Below, in pieces: positions 17,549-26,225 of a stretch of 64,000 bases of DNA (its first letter is position 1; each line of letters opens with the position of its first letter). The notes under the pieces are model-generated. The model saw only the letters and a program-made list of their open reading frames with translations. It had not been told where the DNA came from and ran no database searches. A program made the translations under genes and the position numbers. The stretch covers positions 1,240,001 to 1,304,000 of the forward strand of contig NZ_CP147920.1 in NCBI RefSeq assembly GCF_039645995.1, given 5' to 3'. The DNA is from Sulfurimonas sp. HSL3-1 (GTDB taxonomy: Bacteria > Campylobacterota > Campylobacteria > Campylobacterales > Sulfurimonadaceae).

Positions 17549-18389
17549 AAGCCGCTTTTACCTTGCCGATCTCATAGGTGGAACCGAAGAAGCAGGGTGT
17601 TGTTTCGTGCGGATCGCTGCAGGGCAGCTCCAGCAGACGGTTCCCTTTTTCATCCACCGCCGCGCCGCCGGCCATCTCGTAGACGAAGGCGAAGGGGAAG
17701 ACCTCGAAGAGCTTGCGCAGCTTGCCGTCGGGTTTGTCTGTCGTGCCCGGGTAGCTGAAGAGTCCGCCCCCTTTGAGCAGGATCTGGTGCAGATCCGGGA
17801 CCATGCCGCCGGAGTAGCGCAGGCGGTACCCCTCGGCGAAGAGGCCGTCGATGAGCTGCTTGTGGTGCGAAGGCCAGTGCTGCTGCGTGCCGCCCGGGGC
17901 GTTGAGCTTGCCCTTTTCGCCGATTTTGATCTGCTCGAGCTCTTTGAAACGGCCGTGGCGCCACGTGTAGTGGCGGACATTGTTCTTGTAAGCCGTCACC
18001 ATCTCGGTGCGCGGGCCATAGACGACGTAGACGGAGGCGATCATCTTCTGCGCGCTCCATTCGCCGTCGTAGATGCCGAAAATAGAGCCGACGCTCAGGT
18101 CGACGTCGATCAGGCTGGAGCCGTCGAGGGGGTCGTAGGCGATGCAGAGCTGCCCGCCTTCGTGCAGGATCTCTTCCTCCTCCTTCTCCTCGCTGGCGAT
18201 CGCTTTGACGAGGGGGATGCGGGAGAACTCCTCGGCGATGATCAGGTCGCTCTGGATGTCGAGCTTGAGCTGAACGTCGCCGGATTGGTTGGAGTGGGCC
18301 GAATAGTCGGTATCTTCGTTGGTGATCGCTTCGTGAATACGGTGCGCGGCGCGTTCAATGGCTTCAAAGACGGGGGCGAGAGTCTGCAT
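17535..18389 (-). CDS. fbp: Fructose-1,6-bisphosphatase class I
   Basis: The 284-residue enzyme removes the 1-phosphate from fructose-1,6-bisphosphate in gluconeogenesis and, in an autotroph, in making hexoses from fixed carbon. The metal-binding signature [20 protein letters not shown] is complete near residues 99-118, and the substrate-binding lysine region follows toward the C-terminus ([19 protein letters not shown]). ATG 18389 was chosen because AAGGAGATATAACC precedes it; an upstream in-frame start would run into mobB. It begins three bases after mobB ends, in the operon mobB-fbp-small protein-metG. Confidence 0.95.
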   Translation of the reverse strand: MQTLAPVFEAIERAAHRIHEAITNEDTDYSAHSNQSGDVQLKLDIQSDLIIAEEFSRIPLVKAIASEEKEEEEILHEGGQLCIAYDPLDGSSLIDVDLSVGSIFGIYDGEWSAQKMIASVYVVYGPRTEMVTAYKNNVRHYTWRHGRFKELEQIKIGEKGKLNAPGGTQQHWPSHHKQLIDGLFAEGYRLRYSGGMVPDLHQILLKGGGLFSYPGTTDKPDGKLRKLFEVFPFAFVYEMAGGAAVDEKGNRLLELPCSDPHETTPCFFGSTYEIGKVKAAYGAE

Positions 18390-18391
18390 GG

Positions 18392-18895
18392 TTATATCTC
18401 CTTGGCATGGGTGAGGATCCACCCGACGACGGCGTCGGGGTCGTTGAGGTCGAGGACGGCGACCTTATCGGGAAGGTCGTAATTGTCTAGCGTGACGCTC
18501 TCGTCGACGGCGAGGGCGTTCATATAGGGAAAATAGGCTTCGTCGATGCGGTCGCGGAAGATGCTGATCCGCGGCAGCGGAAGGGTTTTGAGCCCTTCGA
18601 CGAGCAGAATGTCAAAGTGGCCGAAGAGCGCGATCAGTTCGTCCAGCTCGTGATGGCGGTGGGAGAAGAGGGTGGTACGGCTGGGCGATGTGACGATCAC
18701 CTCGGCACCGGTGTCGGTGAACTTGTAGCTGTCCTTGCCGGGGATGTCGAAACGCGCCTTGTCCTTGGGGTCGTTCTTGATAATGGCGACCTCTTTGCCG
18801 TGTTCGTGCATCAGGCGGGCGGCCACTTTGACGATCAGTGTCGTTTTTCCGCTGTTCGATGGGCCGGTAAAAGCGACGGCAAGACGTTTCTTCAT
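18392..18895 (-). CDS. mobB: MobB, molybdopterin-guanine dinucleotide synthesis adaptor
   Basis: The 167-residue GTP-binding protein has a Walker A motif [10 protein letters not shown] (residues 10-19) and the typical MobB segments [19 protein letters not shown] and [14 protein letters not shown]. MobB supports MobA in forming the molybdenum bis-MGD cofactor used by periplasmic nitrate reductase, formate dehydrogenase and similar enzymes. It is the first gene of the minus-strand run. The 141-base gap before the divergent lipoprotein gene must hold its promoter. Length is normal. Confidence 0.93.
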   Translation of the reverse strand: MKKRLAVAFTGPSNSGKTTLIVKVAARLMHEHGKEVAIIKNDPKDKARFDIPGKDSYKFTDTGAEVIVTSPSRTTLFSHRHHELDELIALFGHFDILLVEGLKTLPLPRISIFRDRIDEAYFPYMNALAVDESVTLDNYDLPDKVAVLDLNDPDAVVGWILTHAKEI

Positions 18896-19036
18896 GGTAA
18901 CTGCATCCCCGGGGACTCTCCCTTAAAATATGGGGGATTATAGTCCACAATGGTTGAAAATCTCTTAAGATGGGCGCAAATGGGCCGCGGCGCGACATTC
19001 CGCTATAATGCTGCAAACCATGCTTTCCGGAGTCCC

Positions 19037-19510
19037 ATGCGCTTTTGGCCCATCCTGTTGATCACCGCCGTGCTCTTTTCCGCGTGCAGCAAAGAGAGCG
19101 CCTTTACCCACTTTACCAAGCTCGACAGCCGGCACGAACGGGCGGTTGCGAACCTCAAACGTGTCACCCTGACCGACGAATCCAACCGCACGGCCGCCCT
19201 GATCAGCATCCTGCACCTCAACCCCGTCGATCCGCAGCTCTACGGCGAACGACCCTCCTTCTTCGTCGCCCTTTTCGACCGCGGCGGCCGGACGCTGGAG
19301 GAGTATAACGTCACCCTCAACGGCAAAGCCCCCGTCGGAATGGCCCCGCTCGACGAAAACTGCTCCCTGCGGGAGCTGATGCCGCTGAACAACCCATGGA
19401 ACCGCTACTACCAGCTGCTCTTCCGCCCGACAAAGGAGGCGAATCTTACTTTGTTTTTCGGAACCGGTCCGTCTTTGAAGGGTGAAGTAACGTTTCACAC
19501 AGATCAATAA
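19037..19510 (+). CDS. Putative outer-membrane lipoprotein, unknown function
   Basis: The 157-residue protein begins MRFWPILLITAVLFSAC, a lipoprotein signal with lipobox LFSAC, so mature protein would start at Cys17. The body is a soluble beta-rich domain (about 40-157) of no family I can name. ATG 19037 was chosen over an upstream frame because the signal begins there and GGAG lies just ahead. It is convergent with the lytic transglycosylase gene and overlaps its 3' end by 65 bases. I recall a lipoprotein gene in the same place in C. jejuni, which supports it being real. Confidence 0.72.
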   Translation: MRFWPILLITAVLFSACSKESAFTHFTKLDSRHERAVANLKRVTLTDESNRTAALISILHLNPVDPQLYGERPSFFVALFDRGGRTLEEYNVTLNGKAPVGMAPLDENCSLRELMPLNNPWNRYYQLLFRPTKEANLTLFFGTGPSLKGEVTFHTDQ

Positions 19511-21080
19511 GCGAGACCGGCTCGCCCAGGATCTTCTTGTAGACCACGTAGTTGGTCAAGACCTTCTTCCCGTACTCCCGCGTCTCCGTCGTCCGCATCA
19601 GCTCCATGCTCAAAAAAGGCTCGTATGGGCCGGAGTTGAACTTGTCGCTGAGCAGGTAGCGTTTGGTAAAACCGATGCCGCCGTTATAGGCGTAGGCGAT
19701 GAAGAGGGGGTGATAAACGCGGTACTGCAGCCACGCGATATGGGGTTTGGCGTAGAGCAGGTTGATATGCGGATCGAACATGTCAAAAAGGGTCTCGCGC
19801 CCGCAATCCACCTTGCCGTCCATCGCTCGGCACAGAAAGGGCATCATCTGCATCAGTCCCAGAGCATAGGAGTGCGACAGGGCCGCCGGGATAAACCGGC
19901 TCTCCTGGCGCATCAGCGCGTAGATGATCGCCTTCGTATCCGTATCGACGTCGTTTAGCTCTGTGTCGTAGGGCATGACATACCCCTGCAGGCGGTAGCG
20001 CGACGCCTTTTCGATGATAAAGGACTGGAGCGGCACGAGGTTTTTCGCATCGTAGTGTTTGGCCAGGGCGTAGAGCTCCTCTTTCGGTGTCCGGCTGATC
20101 GTATCAAGCAGATCGTTCCAGACGAAGGGGTCGGAGAGGTTCACGTCGGAGACGGTGTCGGAAGTCTGCAGCTGCGAGTAGTAGTTTTCCGGGAAGGTCC
20201 CTGTTTTCTCCATCGCGTAGAGGGAGTAGAAGTTGATGTCCCAGCTCTGCGCCAGCAGTTTCCACATCAGGTCGTTCTTTTCCGAAGCCAGGGCCTGCCA
20301 GAAGAGCGCCTTGTCCTTGTCGCTCTGGTAGTAGGCCTTGTCGCCTGAGAGCTGGAAGAGTTCGATCGCCCGGGATTTTTTGCCGCGCAGCAGCTGGTTC
20401 AGCCCCAGGTAAAAAAGGCCGCGCGGGTCAAGCCCCTCGACGGCATCGACCTTTGTCAGGGCCCATCCGAACTTCGAGAGTTTGTCGTCGTTGATCGTGC
20501 TCATGAGCGCACTGGTAAAGCCCGGCGCTTTCGCCAGCAGTTGCATGTAGTCGTAATCGGGAATGAAATTGAACTGCTTCCGCCGGGAATTGCCGTAGCT
20601 GCCGTTGAAAACGCGCAAAAACAGGGCGGGCGGGTAGCGCTTGTAGTGCTGCTGGAGGTCCGGATCGTTCAGTACTTCCGCTGCGGCTTTGAGAGAGGCG
20701 TCGCCCACAAGCCCGACAACGCGGTCGCGCGCCTTTTGATGCATCGCAGAGAGTTTCCCGACGGAGACCGCCAGTTTCGCACAGCCGGCATCCTCGCTCT
20801 TGATCAGGTCATTGACCCCCATTTTCATGCACTTGACGGTATAGGCGACCTCGGGGCGGGAGCTCTTCTCGGCATAGGCGAAAAACATCCGTCTGCCGAC
20901 GTTGCGGATCAGATAGAACGCCTCGTCGGCCTGCGCGGAGCTGATGTTCTGATCGAAATACTGCCAGATCATGAAATTGCGGGCATTGGAAGGGGGCTTG
21001 GAGCGGATCTGCTCCAGGGTGATGTCGGCGCTGAGCAGCGTACCGATCAGCAGTGTTGCGAGGGCGGCCCGCAGACGCAT
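19446..21080 (-). CDS. slt: Soluble lytic murein transglycosylase (Slt70-like)
   Basis: The 544-residue periplasmic enzyme cleaves peptidoglycan glycan strands to anhydro-muropeptides. It has a signal peptide (to about residue 18), a long alpha-helical superhelix resembling the Slt70 U and L domains, and a C-terminal lysozyme-like domain. That domain carries the catalytic Glu in RQESRF and the motifs ALGLMQMMP and AYNGGIG. The gene abuts the yggT stop and is coupled to it. Its 3' end overlaps a convergent lipoprotein gene by 65 bases. Confidence 0.92.
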   Translation of the reverse strand: MRLRAALATLLIGTLLSADITLEQIRSKPPSNARNFMIWQYFDQNISSAQADEAFYLIRNVGRRMFFAYAEKSSRPEVAYTVKCMKMGVNDLIKSEDAGCAKLAVSVGKLSAMHQKARDRVVGLVGDASLKAAAEVLNDPDLQQHYKRYPPALFLRVFNGSYGNSRRKQFNFIPDYDYMQLLAKAPGFTSALMSTINDDKLSKFGWALTKVDAVEGLDPRGLFYLGLNQLLRGKKSRAIELFQLSGDKAYYQSDKDKALFWQALASEKNDLMWKLLAQSWDINFYSLYAMEKTGTFPENYYSQLQTSDTVSDVNLSDPFVWNDLLDTISRTPKEELYALAKHYDAKNLVPLQSFIIEKASRYRLQGYVMPYDTELNDVDTDTKAIIYALMRQESRFIPAALSHSYALGLMQMMPFLCRAMDGKVDCGRETLFDMFDPHINLLYAKPHIAWLQYRVYHPLFIAYAYNGGIGFTKRYLLSDKFNSGPYEPFLSMELMRTTETREYGKKVLTNYVVYKKILGEPVSLIDLCETLLHPSKTDRFRKTK

Positions 21081-21082
21081 TG

Positions 21083-21379
21083 CTAGAGCGCACCTGCCAA
21101 CGCGTAGACCAGGCGGACGAAGATGACGTCGATCACCTGCAGGCCGATGATGATGATAAGCGGGGCGAGGTCGATGCCGTTGAAAACGGTCGGCACGTAG
21201 CGGCGCAGCAGGCTATAGGCCGGTTCGGTCAGGCGGTACAGCACCTGCACGATGGGGTTGGTCGGATCAGGGCGCACCCAGGTGAGCAGGGCGGCGATAA
21301 TGACGACCCAGATATAGACGTTGATCAGCGTATGGACGATGCCGCCGAGGCCTGCGATAATGCTGCCGAAGGTGCTCAT
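21083..21379 (-). CDS. YggT-family membrane protein
   Basis: The 98-residue protein has two YggT-type hydrophobic hairpins separated by the conserved '[22 protein letters not shown]' region. YggT proteins are linked loosely to division, osmotic tolerance or K+ handling in other bacteria; the function here is unknown. The ATG overlaps the gltX stop by four bases (ATGA), and the stop is two bases from the slt start, so the gene is tightly embedded in the gltX-yggT-slt unit. Confidence 0.88.
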   Translation of the reverse strand: MSTFGSIIAGLGGIVHTLINVYIWVVIIAALLTWVRPDPTNPIVQVLYRLTEPAYSLLRRYVPTVFNGIDLAPLIIIIGLQVIDVIFVRLVYALAGAL

Positions 21380-22674
21380 TTTACGATCTCCCCGAGGTAG
21401 GATTTGATCTGCACATAGACGTCGGCCAGTTCCGGGCCGTGTTCGGCGCCGGTGAGCAACAGGCGCAGGGATTTAAAGAGCTGTTTGCCCTTGATGCCCG
21501 TAGCGTCGACGACATGCTGCTTGAGATCGTCGAAAGCTTCGAAGTAGGGGGCTGCTTTGATGGCGGCGCGGATCGCTGCGGCGCTCTCGGCAAATTCATC
21601 CGGGATCTCCTTCGGTGCAAAGACCGCCGCCACCTTCGCTTTCAGCTCCTTCGTCGTGCTGGCCTCTTCCAGGTAGAGTTTGGCCAGTCTGCCGATGGAA
21701 TCGTCGGCAAACCCGACGTAGCGTGAGAGCTCTTTGTCCTCCATGCGGCGGAGGTGCTCGCGGTTGATATGGCGCAGCTTGTCAATGCTGAAACGCGCCG
21801 GTGCGCGGGAGATGTTTTTAAAGTCGAACCAGGCCACCGCCTCGGCCATCGTAAAGACCTCTTCAGGGGTCTTGTTGCCGATGAGAATGAGGTAGTTGGC
21901 GATCGCTTCGGGCAGGAATCCCTCTTCGAGCATCCATTTGACGCTCGACGCGTTGTCGCGCTTGCTCATCTTCTTCCCCTCATCGTTGAGAATGATGGGC
22001 AGGTGGGCGTATTCGACTTTCTTGTCGTACCCCAGGGCGTTACGGATCGCGATCTGCTTGGAGGTGTTGGAGAAGTGATCCTCGCCGCGGATGACCAGGG
22101 AGATGTCGCCGAGCATATCATCGATGGCACAGGCGAAATTGTAGGTCGGGTACTTTTCCGCGCGCAGGATAATAAAGCTGTCGATGTCCATCGGATCGAA
22201 CGTCGCTTCGCCCTTGATGATATCCTCAACCGTGATCGGCGCATCGGGGCGCTTCAGGCGGACCGTAAACGGGTTCTCGTTGTCGATCGTCGCTTCGGGC
22301 GGAAGGTGCGTACAGGCGTCATCGTAACGGAAGGGCTTTTTCTGTTCCTTCGCGAGCTCACGCTTGCGGTCGAGCTCTTCGGGGGTACAGAAACAGTTGA
22401 AGGCTTTTTTCTCCTGCAGCAGCTGGATCGCCATGGCGCGGTGGAAACGCAGGTTGTTGCTCTGGTAGATGACGTCGCCGTATTCGATGCCGAAGAGTGC
22501 AAGGATCTGCAGGATCTCCTTGTCCTTGCCTTCGATGTTCCGCTCTTTGTCCGTATCTTCGATCCGGATGATGAGGGGTTCGTTGCGCTGGCGGGAGAGC
22601 AGGGCGTTGAAGAGGGCAACGCGCAGGTTCCCGATGTGCATATCTCCTGTCGGGCTTGGGGCAAAACGCAGCAT
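21376..22674 (-). CDS. gltX: Glutamyl-tRNA synthetase (one of the GltX paralogues)
   Basis: The 432-residue class I synthetase shows the N-terminal [13 protein letters not shown] (HIGH-type motif at residues 13-16) and KMSKRD. The anticodon-binding helical domain is at the C-terminus. Campylobacterota commonly carry two GltX enzymes, one for tRNA-Glu and one that mischarges tRNA-Gln for later amidation; I cannot tell from sequence which one this is. AGGAA lies upstream of the ATG. It leads the gltX-yggT-slt unit. A tRNA-Glu gene lies about 1 kb away. Confidence 0.95.
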   Translation of the reverse strand: MLRFAPSPTGDMHIGNLRVALFNALLSRQRNEPLIIRIEDTDKERNIEGKDKEILQILALFGIEYGDVIYQSNNLRFHRAMAIQLLQEKKAFNCFCTPEELDRKRELAKEQKKPFRYDDACTHLPPEATIDNENPFTVRLKRPDAPITVEDIIKGEATFDPMDIDSFIILRAEKYPTYNFACAIDDMLGDISLVIRGEDHFSNTSKQIAIRNALGYDKKVEYAHLPIILNDEGKKMSKRDNASSVKWMLEEGFLPEAIANYLILIGNKTPEEVFTMAEAVAWFDFKNISRAPARFSIDKLRHINREHLRRMEDKELSRYVGFADDSIGRLAKLYLEEASTTKELKAKVAAVFAPKEIPDEFAESAAAIRAAIKAAPYFEAFDDLKQHVVDATGIKGKQLFKSLRLLLTGAEHGPELADVYVQIKSYLGEIVK

Positions 22675-22815
22675 GAAACGTTCCTGATTTTTTTGTGAAA
22701 TATTAACGAAACAAGCTTAATAGCGGAGTTCCTATCACATTTAGTTCGCGACAACGCCCCTTCGCATCCCCGGCGGATTAGCCGGCCGCTATGTAAAATG
22801 GGGTAGACTGTCGCC

Positions 22816-23349
22816 ATGAAAGCATTATTGATTGATCCCGATACCCAAACCGTTACCGTCCAGGATTACGACGGACAGCCCCACAGCCTTTACACCCTTT
22901 TCGGTTCCCTGCTCGTTGATAGCAACGCCCTGTTGAATGCGCATATGGTCTACAGCGGCGGCGAAGCGTTCGAAAAAGGCCAAAAGGGCTTCTTCCTCGG
23001 CGAGAAACTGCTCTTCGGCAAAACGCTGGTCGTCGGCATGGCCGACATTGAAGAGGTGGACGCCACTATCGAGGCGGAAACGCTGCAGCAGCTCGTCCGG
23101 TACGATCTGCCGGCGTTCTACCGCAAAGCGATCGCCCTGCTGCCCTCGGACTTTGCCTTTGACCAAAGCTGCGCGCTCGCAGGAATGGAGGGCGCCACGG
23201 TCGAGTGGGTCTTTTACGCCTTCAGCCTCGCCGACGATGCGACGCAGTCCTATTTTCTTGACGAACTGGAAAAGACGGTATCGGGGGATGGGGAAGTGCA
23301 TCCCTACCTGGAGAAAATGGGTAATCTCGCTCTCCGCTCAATGCAGTAG
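22816..23349 (+). CDS. Conserved hypothetical protein (possibly DUF3846-like N-terminus)
   Basis: The 177-residue acidic soluble protein opens MKALLIDPDTQTVTVQDYDG. A LLFGKTLVVGMAD segment about 60 residues later gives it the look of DUF3846-type proteins, but I am unsure. The second half is helical and unassigned. There is no Shine-Dalgarno sequence. A -10-like TAAAAT (22794-22799) and TAGACT (22804-22809) lie so close to the ATG that the leader must be very short or absent. It is transcribed alone, divergent from gltX. Confidence 0.65.
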   Translation: MKALLIDPDTQTVTVQDYDGQPHSLYTLFGSLLVDSNALLNAHMVYSGGEAFEKGQKGFFLGEKLLFGKTLVVGMADIEEVDATIEAETLQQLVRYDLPAFYRKAIALLPSDFAFDQSCALAGMEGATVEWVFYAFSLADDATQSYFLDELEKTVSGDGEVHPYLEKMGNLALRSMQ

Positions 23350-23405
23350 ACAGGCAAGCGCCGCCTTGTAGCGGGACGGCACTTCAAAAAGTTCTGAGTG
23401 AGCCG

Positions 23406-23525
23406 CTACTGCTCTCCGCGTTGACGCTCTTCCTTTTCGTACAAGCGGTTGTACTGGAGAACGCCTACTCCTAAAAAAACGGCAAAGAGTGCGATGATGC
23501 CTAGAATAATCTCTCCCGGTGTCAT
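23406..23525 (-). CDS. 39-residue single-pass membrane protein
   Basis: This short gene encodes 39 residues beginning MTPGEIILGIIALFAVFLG. It has one hydrophobic helix (about residues 5-22) followed by a charged tail rich in Glu and Arg (YEKEERQRGEQ). A strong GGAGG site lies upstream of the ATG at 23525, with suitable spacing, and the stop is TAG at 23406-23408. The topology resembles small subunits of respiratory complexes (CcoQ-like), but no family is recognised. It stands alone between the convergent unknown gene and tRNA-Glu. Confidence 0.6.
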   Translation of the reverse strand: MTPGEIILGIIALFAVFLGVGVLQYNRLYEKEERQRGEQ

Positions 23526-23729
23526 GATTGTTTCCTCCGGATTCATGTATATTTGTACTTAGACAAATCTACTCCACCCGAAATAAATACCAGCTTCCTT
23601 TGCAAACGGAAGGCCCGGGCATAACCATGAACAAAGAATCGTTCAGTCATCGACAGGGGAGAATGGACATATAAAGTGTTAAGGGTGATGAAAAAAGATG
23701 TTGAAAGTATCGAAACGAGGCATAAAAAG

Positions 23730-23804
23730 TGGTGACCCCACGGAGACTCGAACTCCGGTAACCAGAATGAAAATCTGGGATCCTAACCGCTAGACGATGG
23801 GGCC
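23730..23804 (-). tRNA. tRNA-Glu (anticodon TTC)
   Basis: On the minus strand the molecule reads from GGCCCCA (23804 downward) and closes with TGGGGTC, discriminator A and an encoded CCA (23730-23732). The D-arm contains CTAGCGGTTAG. The anticodon stem CCAGA/TCTGG holds loop TTTTCAT, giving anticodon TTC for glutamate. The T-arm has GTTCGAGTC. All stems pair, and the length of 75 bases with CCA is normal. Confidence 0.97.
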
Positions 23805-23897
23805 ACGCTGTTACAACATTTTTGTTGAGCCGAAATTATATTTCCGTATCGCTTAACAATCTCTTAAATGCCGCGGTGTTGCGGCATTTAAATGAAA

Positions 23898-24443
23898 TTA
23901 CATATAGAATTCGCGGAGGGCGCGGATAATGACCGCATTCTTGGAGATGCTCTCCGCCTTGGCATTGTCGTTGACCAGGTCATACAGATCAAGGGGCAGG
24001 GAGATAGAGAAGGTTTTCGTTTCGACCTTTTTCTTGCGTTTGACCATGTTGGTAACGTTCTGAAGCAGCTCGATGATCTTTTTCGTATCAATCGGCTTCT
24101 GGATAAAGCTGTTGACACCGATTTCGATCGTTTCCGAGATCTTCTGGATGTCGTTGCTCGCGGAGATGACAACGACCATCTGCTGCGGGTTCATCTCGCG
24201 GATTTTGCGTGCGAGCTCGATTCCGTCCATCTCCGGCATGATAATGTCTACAAAGACGATGTCCGGTTTTTTCTCTTTAAAAAGTTCCAGAGCCTCTTTC
24301 CCGTTGAATGCGGATGTGACATCTTTAAAAAAGTTCTTGAACGTTGAACTGAGCAGTTCATTCGCAACGGCCTCGTCTTCAACGACCATTGCACTCATTT
24401 TTTTCGTCTCTTCGGTCAGCTGAACCAGGTCAACATTTTTCAT
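23898..24443 (-). CDS. Response regulator: receiver domain plus ribbon-helix-helix-like output
   Basis: The 181-residue protein has a CheY-type receiver (about 15-130). The acidic pair E22-D23, phosphoacceptor D66 (in FVDIIMPEMDG), S94 and K116 (FIQKPID) are all present, so phosphorylation is plausible. A basic linker (KRKKK, 135-139) leads to residues 143-181, 'TFSISLPLDLYDLVNDNA' then ISKNAVIIRALREFY. This matches the beta-strand, helix, helix pattern of CopG/Arc ribbon-helix-helix DNA-binding domains. That output is uncommon for a response regulator. No kinase gene is adjacent. The ATG has AGGAAA upstream, and repeats flank its likely promoter. Confidence 0.82.
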   Translation of the reverse strand: MKNVDLVQLTEETKKMSAMVVEDEAVANELLSSTFKNFFKDVTSAFNGKEALELFKEKKPDIVFVDIIMPEMDGIELARKIREMNPQQMVVVISASNDIQKISETIEIGVNSFIQKPIDTKKIIELLQNVTNMVKRKKKVETKTFSISLPLDLYDLVNDNAKAESISKNAVIIRALREFYM

Positions 24444-24496
24444 TTCTGTTTCCTCATGATGATTTCTGTCTGTATTTTACACTGTTATCAGCAAAC

Positions 24497-24567
24497 AACG
24501 TTAACAGGATTAAAATTGTTTGCCCGTGATATTACGTTGCAAAATTATAGTAACAATTACGTTACAC
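24497..24567. promoter_or_regulatory. Putative promoter and operator repeats of the receiver-RHH gene
   Basis: On the minus strand a TATAAT box (24544-24549) is flanked by two direct repeats, GTGTAACGTA (24558-24567) and TTGCAACGTA (24533-24542). A weaker third copy, TGTTAACGTT, lies at 24497-24506. The upstream copy is also part of an inverted repeat, GTAAC-6-GTTAC (24551-24565). Repeats placed either side of the -10 box suggest repression or autoregulation. The link to the encoded regulator is an inference. Confidence 0.5.
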
Positions 24568-24589
24568 AAACTTAAATTTATGGAAAAAA

Positions 24590-24787
24590 TCAATATTTTT
24601 TAAATTGTTCCAGCCATTCGAGGTTGGATTCGACCGTTTTTTCCTTCTGTTCCAGGAGAGAAACGATGATCGATTTGAGGGTCTGTTCGTCCATGAAAGC
24701 AAGCATTTCCGGGTTGATGTGGGTATCACCGCCGTAACCGTTAAGCAGTTTTTCGATGTCGTTGATTAATTCTTGTTTAGTACTCAC
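24590..24787 (-). CDS. 65-residue protein translationally coupled to citrate synthase
   Basis: The start is GTG 24787, sharing one base with the gltA stop (TAGTG); GGAG lies upstream inside gltA. The product, VSTKQELINDIEKLLNGYGG and on, is acidic and almost wholly helical, ending in a probable coiled coil (LEQKEKTVESNLEWLEQF). There is no membrane segment and no cysteine. I do not recognise a family. The longer in-frame ORF that begins inside gltA at 24886 is rejected because the start overlap is perfect here. It could be a partner or regulator of citrate synthase, but this is only contextual. Confidence 0.65.
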   Translation of the reverse strand: MSTKQELINDIEKLLNGYGGDTHINPEMLAFMDEQTLKSIIVSLLEQKEKTVESNLEWLEQFKKY

Positions 24788-26058
24788 TAAGTTAAGCTCC
24801 TTGTTTCCGGTCCGATGTAGCGTTGACGCGGCCGGGCGATCTTTTTTTCCGAATCGGCGTGAAATTCTAACCACTGCGCGAGCCATCCGACGGTGCGTCC
24901 TATCACAAATATGATCGTAAACATCTCTTTGGGGATTTTGAGCGCCGTCAGAATCAGCCCCGAATAGAAATCGATATTGGGGTAGAGCTTCCGCGAAATA
25001 AAATAGTCGTCGCTGAGGGCAACCGCCTCGATCTTCTCGGCGATCTGAAGCAGTTCGCTGTCGACATTGAGCTCGTCTTTCATCTCGTCAAGCAGTTTTT
25101 TCAGGATCTTGGCACGGGGGTCGAAGTTTTTGTAAACGCGGTGTCCGAAGCCCATCAGCCTGAAATCGTCTTCGGGATCCTTGGTGCGGGCGATGAATTC
25201 GTCGACGCGCTCTACGGAACCGATGTATTCCAGCTGTGCGATAACCGACTCGTTCGCCCCGCCGTGGGCCCGGCCCCACAGGGCATTGATGCCCGCCGTG
25301 ATCGCCGCATAGGGGTGCGCTCCCGTCGACGCGACGGAGCGAACGACCGTCGTCGAGGCATTCTGCTCGTGATCGGCATGGAGCGTAAAGATCGTATCGA
25401 GTGCCCGTACCTGCACTTCGGGGATCTTCAGGTCCTGTCCGGGGTAGGCGTGGATCATATAGAGAAAGTTTTCGGTAAAAGAGCGCTCGAGGTCGGGATA
25501 GATAAAAGGAATGCCCAGGGAGCGCCGATAAGCGAACGCTGCCAGGGTAGGGACCTTGGCCAACAGCCGGCGGCGCATCACCTGCAGGTCTTCGTCGTTG
25601 CGCATCATAATGTGTTCCGAATAGAAGGTGGAAAGCGCCGAAACGGCGGAGGAGAGCATCGCCATGGGGTGCGCATTGTCCGGGAAGGAGTAGAAGAGGT
25701 TTTTCAACCCTTCATGCACATACGCCCGCTTACGGAATTCGTAATCGTACGCCGCCAACTCCTCCGGCGAGGGGAGTTCACCGTTGAGCAGAAGGTAGCA
25801 CACCTCCAGATAGCTCTTTTTCATTGCCAGCTCTTCAATCGGGTAACCGCGGTATCGCAGTTCGCCTTTTTCACCGTCTATATAGGTAATGGTAGAGCTG
25901 CAGCTGGCCGTCGACGTGAAGCCCGGGTCGTAGGTGAACATGCCCGTCTGTTTGAAAAGGTCGCGGATATCGATCACGTCCTGGCCCATGGTCGGGTGCA
26001 TGATGCTGAATTCATAGGTATTGCCGTTTCGATTGTCCGTCAAAGTCACCGTTGCCAT
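24787..26058 (-). CDS. gltA: Citrate synthase (type II)
   Basis: The 423-residue enzyme condenses acetyl-CoA and oxaloacetate. Conserved catalytic segments are HADHEQNASTTVVR, GAHPYAAITAGINALWGRAH with GGANE, and GFGHRVYKNFDPRAK, containing the active-site histidines. An N-terminal small beta domain with YRGYPIEELA marks the type II, NADH-sensitive hexameric class. It provides the oxidative entry to the TCA cycle and would oppose a citrate-cleaving reverse cycle. It is followed by a coupled 65-residue gene and is divergent from the multicopper oxidase. Confidence 0.96.
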   Translation of the reverse strand: MATVTLTDNRNGNTYEFSIMHPTMGQDVIDIRDLFKQTGMFTYDPGFTSTASCSSTITYIDGEKGELRYRGYPIEELAMKKSYLEVCYLLLNGELPSPEELAAYDYEFRKRAYVHEGLKNLFYSFPDNAHPMAMLSSAVSALSTFYSEHIMMRNDEDLQVMRRRLLAKVPTLAAFAYRRSLGIPFIYPDLERSFTENFLYMIHAYPGQDLKIPEVQVRALDTIFTLHADHEQNASTTVVRSVASTGAHPYAAITAGINALWGRAHGGANESVIAQLEYIGSVERVDEFIARTKDPEDDFRLMGFGHRVYKNFDPRAKILKKLLDEMKDELNVDSELLQIAEKIEAVALSDDYFISRKLYPNIDFYSGLILTALKIPKEMFTIIFVIGRTVGWLAQWLEFHADSEKKIARPRQRYIGPETRSLT

Positions 26059-26173
26059 CGCGTGCTCCTTTCTAAAGTATTTTTACAGAGGATACCTGAA
26101 AACAAGCGCAAAGCGCCATTATCGAAAGATCTTTTGCTTTCCCATTCAGGGTATGTTTAGCCGATGCGGCTTT

Positions 26174-26206
26174 GTGCACGGCGCGTACACAATATAGAGG
26201 TATGAT
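26174..26206 (+). promoter_or_regulatory. Putative copper-oxidase promoter with 17-base palindrome
   Basis: A near-perfect palindrome GTGCACG-GCG-CGTACAC (26174-26190, one mismatch) lies ten bases upstream of a -10-like TATGAT (26201-26206), about 20 bases before the oxidase start. That placement, between the -35 and -10 regions, is where metal-responsive repressors or MerR-type activators bind. The regulator is unknown and none is adjacent. Confidence 0.4.
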
Positions 26207-26225
26207 AGCTCCAGAAGGAGCATCC

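Noticed and set aside
23627-23674. 15-codon ORF upstream of tRNA-Glu
   Set aside because: No ribosome site and no recognisable product; likely chance.
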